Assembly (NCBI GenBank): GCA_019114305.1 | Contig: DXFU01000048.1 | Location: 51,781 to 115,780 of the forward strand | Source: Candidatus Hungatella pullicola | GTDB lineage: Bacteria; Bacillota; Clostridia; Lachnospirales; Lachnospiraceae | Direction of reading: 5' to 3' | DNA length: 64,000 nucleotides | Shown: in pieces, positions 8,004 to 15,966 of the stretch | Position numbering within the stretch: position 1 is the first letter of the stretch | Layout of the letters: each line of letters starts with the position of its first letter | Made by a program: the position numbers and the translations under genes | Notes under the pieces: model-generated | Seen by the model: only the letters and a program-made list of their open reading frames with translations | Databases searched by the model: none | Told to the model about the DNA's origin: nothing

Positions 8004-9665
8004 ATGTCAATTTCGGATTTACAAATGCTATTTCAGTTTATTGGTGGTCTGGGAATGTTCCTTTATGGGATGGATGTAATGGCTGATGGTCTTCAGAAGT
8101 CAGCTGGCCACAGGATGCAGCAGTTATTAGGAGCCCTTACCAGCAACCGTTTGCTGGGAGTCCTTTTGGGAGCGGGGATTACTGCTATTATTCAAAGCAG
8201 TTCCGCTACTACGGTTATGGTCGTAGGTTTTGTAAATGCAGGGCTTATGAATCTTCAGCAGGCAGTAGGAGTTATTATGGGTGCCAATATCGGAACCACA
8301 GTAACCAGCTGGATTGTCTCCATGAGTGAATGGGGAGAAATGTTAAAACCGGACTTCTTTGCTCCGGCTCTTGTAGGTGTTGGAGCTTTGATTATGCTTT
8401 TCTGCAAAAGCGGGAAAAAGAAGCAGTTAGGAGAGATTCTGGTTGGATTCGGCGTGCTGTTTGTAGGCTTAAGCTTTATGTCATCTTCTATTACGCCTTA
8501 CAAGGATGCGCCAATCTTTTCACAGGCATTTGCCATTCTGGGAAGAAATCCGATTTTAGGCGTCCTTGCCGGTTTGGTGGTAACAGGAATTATTCAAAGT
8601 TCTTCCGCATCAGTAGGTATTCTGCAGACGTTGGCGCTAAATGGAATTGTTAACTGGCAGTCAGCCGTATTTATTACTCTTGGACAGAATATCGGTACTT
8701 GTGTGACAGCGCTGCTGTCCAGTCTTGGCGCCAATAAGACAGCGAAAAGAGCAGCAGTTATCCATCTTCTATTCAATGTCGTAGGAGCTGTTATTTTTGG
8801 AATCCTTATGTATCTGGTGTTCCTTTTCAACCCGTCCTTTGGGGCCTCTACCATAAGTAGTGTGGAGATTTCTATTTTCCATACTGTGTTTAATGTGGCA
8901 AATACCATTCTTCTTTTCCCTTTTGCCGGCCTGTTAGTAAAAGCTTCCGGCATTCTGGTTCGGGAAAACAAGAAGAAGGAAGAGAAAAAGGAAGAAGCGT
9001 ATACAGAGATCGGCCGTCATCTGGACGACAGAATTTTGGAAAGTCCTTCTTTTGCTATTGAAAATGTGACCAGAGAAGTAGTCAGCATGGGCAATGCGGC
9101 TCTTAAAAACTTTGATATTGCATCTTCTGCCCTTATGGATGGGGATAAAGCGGAAGCCCGTCAGGTTGAGGAAATGGAAGCAGAGATCAATCATTATAAT
9201 AAACTTTTAACGGATTATCTTGTAAAAATTAATAATCAGTCTCTCAATGAAGAACAGCATTTGCTGGTTAAAAATTTATTTTATACCATAAGCGATATTG
9301 AGAGAATCAGTGATCACTGCGAGAATCTGGCGGAACTTGCAGTAGAAAAAGCAGATAAGAAAATAGAATTTTCCGGAAAAGGTGCTGAGGAAATGAGAGA
9401 GATGCTTGGAGAGGTTCGTAATTCTCTGGAGCACGCCATCAAAGCGAGAGCCACATCAAGTATGACAGAGGTTCGCGCTGTTGTACAATCGGAAGAAAGA
9501 GTTGATACCATGGAGGAAGAACTGAGAGAGCGCCATATTGAAAGACTTTCCAATCGAACCTGTACACCGGAAAATGGAGTAATCTTTTTAGATGCCATCA
9601 GTAATTTAGAGAGAATTTCAGATCATGCCCATAATATTGCAGGGTATGTAAGAGACGAAATGTAG
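8004..9665 (+). CDS. Na/phosphate cotransporter with PhoU-like domain
   Basis: A 553-residue protein of the Na/Pi cotransporter II (NptA-like) family that imports phosphate across the cytoplasmic membrane. The N-terminal membrane region contains two inverted-repeat signatures, IIQSSSATTVM and IIQSSSASVGI, typical of the family. The C-terminal part (about 345-550) is helical and resembles PhoU, with two repeats each holding an ERISDH-type motif (ISDIERISDHCEN and ISNLERISDHAHN). A GGGAGGA site precedes the ATG. A response regulator and sensor kinase follow in the same direction, and PhoP-box-like repeats lie upstream. No PstSCAB genes are in this window. Confidence 0.94.
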   Translation: MSISDLQMLFQFIGGLGMFLYGMDVMADGLQKSAGHRMQQLLGALTSNRLLGVLLGAGITAIIQSSSATTVMVVGFVNAGLMNLQQAVGVIMGANIGTTVTSWIVSMSEWGEMLKPDFFAPALVGVGALIMLFCKSGKKKQLGEILVGFGVLFVGLSFMSSSITPYKDAPIFSQAFAILGRNPILGVLAGLVVTGIIQSSSASVGILQTLALNGIVNWQSAVFITLGQNIGTCVTALLSSLGANKTAKRAAVIHLLFNVVGAVIFGILMYLVFLFNPSFGASTISSVEISIFHTVFNVANTILLFPFAGLLVKASGILVRENKKKEEKKEEAYTEIGRHLDDRILESPSFAIENVTREVVSMGNAALKNFDIASSALMDGDKAEARQVEEMEAEINHYNKLLTDYLVKINNQSLNEEQHLLVKNLFYTISDIERISDHCENLAELAVEKADKKIEFSGKGAEEMREMLGEVRNSLEHAIKARATSSMTEVRAVVQSEERVDTMEEELRERHIERLSNRTCTPENGVIFLDAISNLERISDHAHNIAGYVRDEM

Positions 9666-9675
9666 GAGGAAGAGT

Positions 9676-10362
9676 ATGGAGCGGATCTACGTAATCGAGG
9701 ACGATGACAATATCAGGGACCTGATTCACATTGCATTGGAAGGTTTTGGCTACGAAGTGTCCGCCTTTGAAAGTGCGGAGGAGGCATTGGAGCGAATCGA
9801 GGAAGACAGGCCTGCGCTGGCTGTATTTGATCTGATGCTTCCAGGCATGGACGGACTGACTGCCATTAAGAAAATCAGAAAAAGCAGCAGTCTGAAAAAC
9901 ATACCGATTATTGTTCTTACAGCTAAAGACAGAGAATTTGACAAAGTGGCTGGTCTGGACGGAGGGGCGGATGACTATATGACCAAACCCTTCGGTGTTA
10001 TGGAACTAGCGGCCAGAATCAGAAGCCTTCTGAGACGAAGCACCAGAGAGCAGAAAGATCAGGAAGTACTGCAGAAATACTGCCTTACCCTTAATAAAAA
10101 AACCAGAGAAGTATTCAGTGATGGACAGAAGACAGAATTGACCCTGAAAGAGTTTGAACTTCTCCAGTATCTTCTGGAAAACAGCAGCCGAGTTATTACC
10201 AGGGAGGAGCTTTTGAACAATATCTGGGGATATGATTATGACGGAGAAACCAGAACCCTGGATATGCACATCAGAACCCTTAGGCAGAAACTGGGAGAAA
10301 AGGGCGGTTCCTGTATTAAGACTGTACGGGGAGTAGGCTACCGTCTGGTTAAGGAGGAGTAA
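9676..10362 (+). CDS. PhoP/PhoB-like response regulator
   Basis: A 228-residue OmpR-family regulator. The receiver domain has the acidic pair in IEDDD, phospho-acceptor Asp52 in VFDLMLPGMDG and Lys in MTKPF. The C-terminal winged helix ends with KTVRGVGYRLVKEE. It starts 10 bases after the transporter stop with its own AGGAGGAAGAG site, and the kinase gene begins one base after its stop. Position behind a phosphate transporter and pairing with a PhoR-like kinase support a phosphate-response role. It is the likely binder of the 11-bp repeats at 7909-7958. The sequence alone does not separate PhoP from other OmpR regulators. Confidence 0.92.
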   Translation: MERIYVIEDDDNIRDLIHIALEGFGYEVSAFESAEEALERIEEDRPALAVFDLMLPGMDGLTAIKKIRKSSSLKNIPIIVLTAKDREFDKVAGLDGGADDYMTKPFGVMELAARIRSLLRRSTREQKDQEVLQKYCLTLNKKTREVFSDGQKTELTLKEFELLQYLLENSSRVITREELLNNIWGYDYDGETRTLDMHIRTLRQKLGEKGGSCIKTVRGVGYRLVKEE

Positions 10363-10363
10363 C

Positions 10364-11749
10364 ATGCGAAAATCCATTTTGGTCAAATTTATTCAGGTTA
10401 TTTTAGCGGCGCTGGCATTAAGCAGCGCCATTTTTTACATTGCCACAAGCAGTTCTCTACTGAGAAATTCCAGAGAGGATATGATGTATACTCTTCAGAT
10501 GCTGGATTCCGTTTTGGATTATTCAGGGGACTTTCAGGCTCAGATCCAAAAGCTGGAATCCACCATTACCTCCCATGAAGGCCGTTTTACAATTATTGAT
10601 TCCCAGGGAACGGTAGTATGCGATACGGGAGTAGATACAGCCACTATGGACAATCATCTGGACCGACAGGAAGTCAGAGATGCTTTGAGTGAGGGGAGCG
10701 GCTACTCAACCAGATATTCCAATACGCTGGAGAAGACCCTTCTCTATGTAGCTGTTAAATCCGCTAACTCAGATTACGTTCTTCGTATGTCAGTTCCATA
10801 TGCGGGGAGCAGTGAAAATTTCCTTCTTCTTCTCCCGGCAGTTTGGCTTAGCTTTTTGGTGGCTTTGGTGTATTCGGCCTTTGCGGCAGACAGTTTTGCT
10901 GAGTCTATTACAAAGCCACTTCAGGAAATTTCCCAGGAGATGTTGAAGGTAAAAGGGGATTATACGGATCTTAAATTTGAGACATATCAGTATCCGGAAA
11001 TTAATATTATTGCTGAAACCACTACTAAAATGTCTCAGAACGTAAAGGAATATTTGAATCAGATTGAAGCTGAAAAGAAAATACGACAGGAATTTTTCAG
11101 CAATGCTTCCCATGAACTGAAAACGCCTATTACTTCCGTAAAAGGATATGCAGAGCTTTTAGAGAGCGGAATTATCCAGGATGAAAAACAAAAGATGGAT
11201 TTTGTCCGGCGAATTGAGAAGGAAGCGGATAATATGACAAACCTTATCAATGATATTTTGATGATTTCAAGACTTGAGGCTAAGGAAGCAGAAGTGGTGA
11301 TGACAGATGTTGCCATGGATGTGGTGGCTAATGAAGTAATGGAGTCCATGAAGCCCCTTTCTGTTTCCAGACAGGTAATGCTTCATTGTCAGTGCGAGCC
11401 GGTATCCCTTCGGGCCAACGGCCAGCAGATGAAAGAACTTTTGGGCAATTTGGTGAGCAATGCAATTAAATATAATAAGCCTGGAGGACAGGTGTGGATT
11501 CACATAGATAAGATGGAGAACTATATGGTTATTCGTGTTCGGGACAATGGTGTAGGAATCCCAAGAGAATCCCTGGGAAGAATTTTTGAACGTTTTTATC
11601 GGGTGGATAAGGGACGAAATAAAAAGCAGGGGGGAACCGGTCTGGGCCTGTCCATTGTCAAACATATTGTGAATTTTTATCACGGAACCATTGATGTCCG
11701 CTCTAAGCTGGATCAGGGAACAGAATTTACTGTAAAGATTCCAATTTAG
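10364..11749 (+). CDS. PhoR-like sensor histidine kinase
   Basis: A 461-residue sensor kinase with two membrane segments (about 7-28 and 152-174) enclosing an extracytoplasmic sensor domain that contains FTIIDSQGTVVCDTG, a PAS/CACHE-like strand pattern. A HAMP-like linker follows (SITKPLQEIS), then HisKA with phospho-acceptor His250 in NASHELKTPITS. The HATPase domain carries LVSNAIKYNKP and the G-box GGTGLGLSIVKH. It is directly downstream of its regulator. The phosphate assignment comes from the adjacent cotransporter; no residue in the sensor domain proves it. Confidence 0.92.
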   Translation: MRKSILVKFIQVILAALALSSAIFYIATSSSLLRNSREDMMYTLQMLDSVLDYSGDFQAQIQKLESTITSHEGRFTIIDSQGTVVCDTGVDTATMDNHLDRQEVRDALSEGSGYSTRYSNTLEKTLLYVAVKSANSDYVLRMSVPYAGSSENFLLLLPAVWLSFLVALVYSAFAADSFAESITKPLQEISQEMLKVKGDYTDLKFETYQYPEINIIAETTTKMSQNVKEYLNQIEAEKKIRQEFFSNASHELKTPITSVKGYAELLESGIIQDEKQKMDFVRRIEKEADNMTNLINDILMISRLEAKEAEVVMTDVAMDVVANEVMESMKPLSVSRQVMLHCQCEPVSLRANGQQMKELLGNLVSNAIKYNKPGGQVWIHIDKMENYMVIRVRDNGVGIPRESLGRIFERFYRVDKGRNKKQGGTGLGLSIVKHIVNFYHGTIDVRSKLDQGTEFTVKIPI

Positions 11750-11825
11750 CCTTATTTATGGTAAAATAAGGGGGAAAATTCTTTAATAAGATACAGTATT
11801 ACATTGAAATTAGGGGGGATCTGAG

Positions 11826-12713
11826 ATGAACAAATTTGTTTTAACCTGCTGTTCCACTGCTGATATGACAAAGGAGTATTTTGAAAAACGGCAGATACCT
11901 TGTGTATGCTATCATTTTACCATGGATGGAGCTGCTTATCTGGATGATTTTGGTCAAAGTATTTCTTTTGAAGAGTTTTACAGCAGAATGGCCAAAGGAT
12001 CCATGCCTACCACATCCCAGGTAAATGTCAGTGAGTTTGTAGAGTTCTTTGAAACGTTTTTAAAAGAGGGAAAGGATGTTTTGCATATCAGTTTTTCCTC
12101 AGGATTGTCTGGAACCTATAATTCCGCCTGTATAGCAAGAAATCAGCTGGCAGAGCAGTATCCGGAACGAACCATAGAGGTGGTGGATTCTCTGGCTGCG
12201 TCAACTGGCTATGGACTTTTGGTAGATGAGGCGGCTGACAGACGAGACAGGGGAGACAGCCTTGAGGAAGTAAAAGAGTGGGTGGAGGAAAATAAGCTTC
12301 GGATTCATCACTGGTTTTTTTCCACAGATCTTACCAGTTTTAAGCGGGGAGGAAGAATTTCGCCTACGGCAGCAATGCTGGGAACCGTGCTTAATATTTG
12401 CCCTTTGATGAATGTGGATAAAGAGGGCCATCTGGTTCCGCGTCAAAAAATCAGGACAAAAAAGAAGGCTATGCAGGAAGCGGTACATATGATGGAGCTT
12501 TATGCGGAAAACGGAACTGCATACAGCGGAAAATGTTATATGTGCTGTTCGGCCTGTTATGAAGATGCCAAAGCTTTAGCGGCTTTGGTTGAGGAACGAT
12601 TCCCGGCATTAAAAGGGAAAATTATGATAAACAGTATTGGCACAGTGATTGGTTCTCACACAGGACCCGGGACGGTAGCCCTGTTTTTCATGGGAAGCAA
12701 AAGAACAGACTGA
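11826..12713 (+). CDS. DegV family fatty-acid-binding protein
   Basis: A 295-residue cytoplasmic protein of the DegV family. Members bind fatty acids and, as FakB, present them to the kinase FakA; others have unknown ligands. Family hallmarks are the TTSQVNVSEF segment, the SFSSGLSGTYNSA motif around the fatty-acid carboxylate site, and the LTSFKRGGRIS block followed by KPLMNV-like NICPLMNVDKEG. The C-terminal IGSHTGPGTVALFF is also typical. The gene stands alone between the kinase and a convergent gene, with no fakA beside it, so ligand and partner are unknown. Its GGGGGGATCTGAG start region is acceptable for ATG at 11826. Confidence 0.9.
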   Translation: MNKFVLTCCSTADMTKEYFEKRQIPCVCYHFTMDGAAYLDDFGQSISFEEFYSRMAKGSMPTTSQVNVSEFVEFFETFLKEGKDVLHISFSSGLSGTYNSACIARNQLAEQYPERTIEVVDSLAASTGYGLLVDEAADRRDRGDSLEEVKEWVEENKLRIHHWFFSTDLTSFKRGGRISPTAAMLGTVLNICPLMNVDKEGHLVPRQKIRTKKKAMQEAVHMMELYAENGTAYSGKCYMCCSACYEDAKALAALVEERFPALKGKIMINSIGTVIGSHTGPGTVALFFMGSKRTD

Positions 12714-12715
12714 AA

Positions 12716-12754
12716 GAAAACATCTCCGGCCTTTTAAGGATCGGAGATGTTTTC
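12716..12754. terminator. Bidirectional terminator between degV-like and NusG-II genes
   Basis: GAAAACATCTCCG pairs with CGGAGATGTTTTC, giving a 13-bp stem with A-rich and T-rich ends on each strand. It serves both convergent genes, and the stop codon of the minus-strand gene (12734-12736) lies in its loop region. Confidence 0.8.
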
Positions 12755-13108
12755 TGCCATAATCTGAATTATCATACGGTTTGGAAGGCATACAATGGTA
12801 TCGCCTGTATGCTCTGCCCATCCGCGGTTGACACACACCTTGTCCGGACAAGTTGCGCTTATTACGGAAATTTTTCCCTTCTCTACCTGGATTTCATTGG
12901 TTCCGCCGTTATATCCGGCGACGGAAAAGGTTCTGTCTTCCGCCAAATCTACAGTTTCTACGAGAACTCCATTTATTTCAATGCGGGCGTAGGCGGCTGG
13001 AGAAGCTCCAAGTCTTCCGGCTAAATAGAAAATAGCTGCCGCACCCAGGAGAACAGCGGCAAGAATCCAATCTCGTTTTCTTGTGGCAGATATTTTTCCC
13101 TCTTTCAT
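12734..13108 (-). CDS. Membrane-anchored NusG domain II protein (EetA-like)
   Basis: A 124-residue protein with a basic N-terminus, one membrane helix (about 14-31) and an outside domain of the NusG domain II family. The typical late motif is present: three cysteines (87, 92, 107) in CPDKVC and IVCLPN. This is not the transcription factor NusG. In Listeria-type flavin electron-transfer loci a NusG-II protein (EetA) sits next to a Gx-family membrane protein (EetB). Here the FMN-binding and Gx genes lie immediately across a divergent promoter region. The link to electron transfer is inference from this neighbourhood; the biochemical role of the domain is not known to me. Confidence 0.85.
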   Translation of the reverse strand: MKEGKISATRKRDWILAAVLLGAAAIFYLAGRLGASPAAYARIEINGVLVETVDLAEDRTFSVAGYNGGTNEIQVEKGKISVISATCPDKVCVNRGWAEHTGDTIVCLPNRMIIQIMAENISDP

Positions 13109-13148
13109 TGCATTTCATCCCTTTCTTCTGTATTTAGGGGATAAAAAC

Positions 13149-13178
13149 AGTATAGCATAATTTCCTTGAGTTTAACAA
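13149..13178 (-). promoter_or_regulatory. Promoter of the NusG-II gene
   Basis: On the minus strand TTGTTA and TATACT are separated by 18 bp, and the -10 has a TGn extension (TGCTATACT). Confidence 0.6.
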
Positions 13179-13203
13179 AAATAAATATGTAATTGAAAAA
13201 ATA

Positions 13204-13233
13204 TTGCTCTTTGGAATGAGATCATGGTAAAAT
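13204..13233 (+). promoter_or_regulatory. Promoter of the FMN-binding gene
   Basis: TTGCTC and TAAAAT are spaced 18 bp apart with a TG extension before the -10. The start codon lies about 30 bases beyond. Confidence 0.55.
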
Positions 13234-13264
13234 AGAAAAAGTTTTAAATTATTTGGAGGTAAAG

Positions 13265-13747
13265 ATGAAAACAGATCACTCAAAAAGAAACGGATATATC
13301 GGCTTGGGAGCACTGGCAGTTTTGACCGTTGCCACCATTGTTGGTTCAGATCCCCTGTATGAGTTTATTGACAGTAAGGTAAGCTCCGGTACCTATGCGA
13401 AAGGAACCTATACCTATGAGGATGGGGAGTTCGATGAAAGCGGTTACAAGGATCAGGTAAGCGTTACCATTGAAGACGGAGTTATTACTCAGGTTTCCTG
13501 GGACTGTGTAGATGCAGATGGAAATACTAAGAGCCAGCTTTCCATGGATGGGGAATATATTATGACTGAGGATGGCCTAAGATGGTATGAACAGGCAGAA
13601 GCAGTAGCGGACTACGTGATTCAGAATCAGTCTGTGAATGGTCTTACAGATGAGTCCGGATACACAGATGCGGTTGCATCTGTCAGCATTAATTTGTCAG
13701 GGTTTGTCACCGGTGTTGAGGAATGTTTAAAGCAGGCAGCACAGTAA
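13265..13747 (+). CDS. Extracytoplasmic FMN-binding domain protein
   Basis: A 160-residue protein with a membrane anchor (about residues 10-27) and an FMN_bind-like domain: GTYTYEDGEFDESGYKDQVSV strand pattern in the first half and a DAV-type motif at the end (residues 135-141, D-A-V-A-S-V-S). In covalently flavinylated members the motif reads D-x-x-(S/T)-G-A-(S/T). Here the central Ser-Gly-Ala is replaced, though a Ser stays at the acceptor position. The start at 13265 is chosen for TGGAGG at 13254-13259; an upstream in-frame codon at 13253 overlaps that site. The Gx-family membrane gene follows 20 bases later. A role in extracellular electron transfer is likely but unproven. Confidence 0.78.
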   Translation: MKTDHSKRNGYIGLGALAVLTVATIVGSDPLYEFIDSKVSSGTYAKGTYTYEDGEFDESGYKDQVSVTIEDGVITQVSWDCVDADGNTKSQLSMDGEYIMTEDGLRWYEQAEAVADYVIQNQSVNGLTDESGYTDAVASVSINLSGFVTGVEECLKQAAQ

Positions 13748-13767
13748 AGTGTGTGAAGGAGAGCCGG

Positions 13768-14277
13768 ATGAGTGAGAGAAGAGCATTGAAAACAGCTCTC
13801 TACGGTATGCTGATTGCTTTGGCTCTGCTTTTGGGATATGTAGAAACGATGTTGCCCTCCCTGGGACTTCCTGGTGTAAAATTGGGACTGGGAAATCTGG
13901 TTACGATGACAGGTCTTTATACCGTTGGAATACCTGGGACCGTACTGGTTTCAGCGGTAAGAATTCTTGTAACCGGGTTTACTTTTGGAAATCTGTTCAG
14001 TATGTTATACAGCTTTGGGGGTTGGCTGGTCAGTATTCTTGTAATGGCTTTGTGCAGAAAAGGAAACTGGTTTTCTCCTGTGGGCATTAGTATTTTGGGA
14101 GGAGCCGCTCATAATCTGGGACAATTGACTGTAGCTGCATTTGTTGTAAAGCAGGTTGGGGTTTTTTCCTATTTTCCTGTGCTTCTGGTATCGGGAACAG
14201 CTGCGGGGATGGCCATAGGAATTGTGGGCGGTCTGATTGTGGAGAGAATTGGACCATATATAAAGAAAATACAATAA
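13768..14277 (+). CDS. Gx transporter family membrane protein (EetB-like)
   Basis: A 169-residue integral membrane protein with about five helices, of the Gx transporter family. Databases often label it heptaprenyl diphosphate synthase component I, although it is a membrane protein that resembles ECF substrate subunits. The hallmark is ETMLPSLGLPGVKLGLGNLVTM near the N-terminus. ATG at 13768 has GAAGGAGAG just upstream; a longer frame from 13723 would overlap the preceding gene. It forms a two-gene operon with the FMN-binding protein and is divergent from the NusG-II gene, as in EetA/EetB-type loci. No ApbE flavin transferase or Ndh2 is present in the window. Confidence 0.85.
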   Translation: MSERRALKTALYGMLIALALLLGYVETMLPSLGLPGVKLGLGNLVTMTGLYTVGIPGTVLVSAVRILVTGFTFGNLFSMLYSFGGWLVSILVMALCRKGNWFSPVGISILGGAAHNLGQLTVAAFVVKQVGVFSYFPVLLVSGTAAGMAIGIVGGLIVERIGPYIKKIQ

Positions 14278-14294
14278 AATCAAAGGATATTCTA

Positions 14295-14323
14295 TTGTTT
14301 TGCCTCTTTGTACCCGCTATAAT
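14295..14323 (+). promoter_or_regulatory. Promoter of galT
   Basis: TTGTTT, 17 bp, TATAAT. The ribosome site GGAGGGT and ATG at 14356 follow about 25 bases from the expected transcription start. Confidence 0.7.
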
Positions 14324-14355
14324 GAAAGAGAATCAAATAAACGGAGGGTACGGGA

Positions 14356-15867
14356 ATGATTTACGAAGCAATAAAAAAACTGGTTCAATACGGCCTTGAT
14401 ACTGGGCTGATTACGGAAACGGATAAGATATATGCAACTAACCAGATTCTGGATGTTCTTCAGCTTGATGAATATGCAGAGCCGGATGCTGTCAGCGGCA
14501 GTGATGATTTAGAGTCCATATTGAAGGAACTTCTGGATTATGCTGCCTGCCAGGGAATTTTGAGGGAGGACAGTATTACCTATCGAGATCTTTTTGATAC
14601 CAGGCTGATGAACTGCCTTATGCCGAGACCAAGTCAGGTAGAGCAGGAATTCTGGCGTATTTATCATGAGAATTCACCGAAAGAGGCTACGGATTATTAC
14701 TATAAACTGAGCCAGGATTCTGACTATATCAGGCGCTACCGCATTAAGAAAGACATGAGGTGGATTACTTCCACCCCTTATGGTGATTTGGACATTACGG
14801 TAAATCTTTCCAAACCGGAGAAGGACCCAAAGGCCATAGCAGCGGCCAAGCTGGCCAAGCAGAGCGGTTATCCCAAATGCCAGCTGTGCATGGAGAATGA
14901 GGGATATGCTGGAAGAACCAATCATCCGGCCAGAAACAATCACAGAATTATCAGACTGGAAATGAATGGAAGTCAATGGGGATTTCAGTATTCTCCTTAT
15001 GTATATTACAATGAGCACTGTATCGTCTTTAATGGAGAACACATTCCTATGAAGATTGAGAGGGCTACTTTTGTAAAACTGTTTGATTTTGTCAAGCAGT
15101 TTCCGCATTATTTTTTGGGATCCAACGCAGATCTTCCTATTGTAGGAGGTTCTATTTTGTCCCATGATCATTTTCAGGGAGGAAATTATACCTTTGCTAT
15201 GGCAAAAGCCGGTTTGGAAAAAGAATATGTCCTGCCTGGATTTGAGGAGGCAGAGGTTGGAATTGTTCACTGGCCCATGTCGGTACTGAGAACCAGAAGC
15301 AAAGATCCAGAGTGTCTGATTGATCTGGGAACCAAAGTTTTGGAGGCATGGAGAGGCTATACAGATGAAGAGTCCTTTGTATTTGCTCAGACAGAAGGGG
15401 AGCCTCACAATACCATTACTCCCATAGCAAGGAAAAAGGGAGATATGTATGAGCTGGATCTGGTGTTAAGGAACAATATTACTACAGAGGAATTTCCTCT
15501 TGGGGTATATCATCCCCATCAGGAACTGCACCACATCAAAAAGGAAAATATCGGCCTGATCGAGGTTATGGGGCTTGCTGTTCTTCCCTCCAGACTGAAG
15601 GATGAATTAAAACTTTTGGCCCAGTACATATTAGAGGAAAGAGACATACGAAGCTGCGATAAAATCGAAAAGCATGCCCAGTGGGTAGAAGGTTTTCTGC
15701 CTAAGTATCCTTCCGTGACAAAGGACAATGTTGAGAAAATCCTAAAAGAAGAGGTGGGATTCGTATTTCAGCAGGTGCTGGAGGATGCAGGAGTTTATAA
15801 GTGTACTCCGGAAGGAAGAAAGGGATTTGACCGATTCCTTAAAACTGTGGGATTTCAGGAAAAATAA
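14356..15867 (+). CDS. galT: UDP-glucose--hexose-1-phosphate uridylyltransferase, class II
   Basis: A 503-residue cytoplasmic Leloir-pathway enzyme that transfers UMP between UDP-glucose and galactose-1-phosphate. The length and sequence fit the Firmicutes class II GalT rather than the shorter enterobacterial form. Typical segments are LMNCLMPRPSQVEQEFW, KCQLCMENEGYAGR, WGFQYSPYVYYNEHCI and the His-rich SHDHFQGGNYTF. It has its own promoter and terminator and no galK or galE beside it, so the other pathway enzymes must be elsewhere. Confidence 0.96.
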   Translation: MIYEAIKKLVQYGLDTGLITETDKIYATNQILDVLQLDEYAEPDAVSGSDDLESILKELLDYAACQGILREDSITYRDLFDTRLMNCLMPRPSQVEQEFWRIYHENSPKEATDYYYKLSQDSDYIRRYRIKKDMRWITSTPYGDLDITVNLSKPEKDPKAIAAAKLAKQSGYPKCQLCMENEGYAGRTNHPARNNHRIIRLEMNGSQWGFQYSPYVYYNEHCIVFNGEHIPMKIERATFVKLFDFVKQFPHYFLGSNADLPIVGGSILSHDHFQGGNYTFAMAKAGLEKEYVLPGFEEAEVGIVHWPMSVLRTRSKDPECLIDLGTKVLEAWRGYTDEESFVFAQTEGEPHNTITPIARKKGDMYELDLVLRNNITTEEFPLGVYHPHQELHHIKKENIGLIEVMGLAVLPSRLKDELKLLAQYILEERDIRSCDKIEKHAQWVEGFLPKYPSVTKDNVEKILKEEVGFVFQQVLEDAGVYKCTPEGRKGFDRFLKTVGFQEK

Positions 15868-15908
15868 CAGAAGAATGGGATAACCTGAATAAGATTTGCC
15901 ACAGAGCG

Positions 15909-15936
15909 GGGCTGCGTTTGACGCAGCCCTTTTTTG
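15909..15936 (+). terminator. Intrinsic terminator of galT
   Basis: GGGCTGCGT pairs with ACGCAGCCC around a 3-nt loop and is followed by TTTTTT. The next gene starts only about 30 bases downstream. Confidence 0.92.
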
Positions 15937-15966
15937 CAGACCGTTACCGAAAAAGGAGGTCCGTTT

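Noticed and set aside
14674..15408. Long open frame of 244 codons on the minus strand inside galT
   Set aside because: It is antisense to a well-conserved enzyme, has no ribosome site and shows no recognisable protein features.
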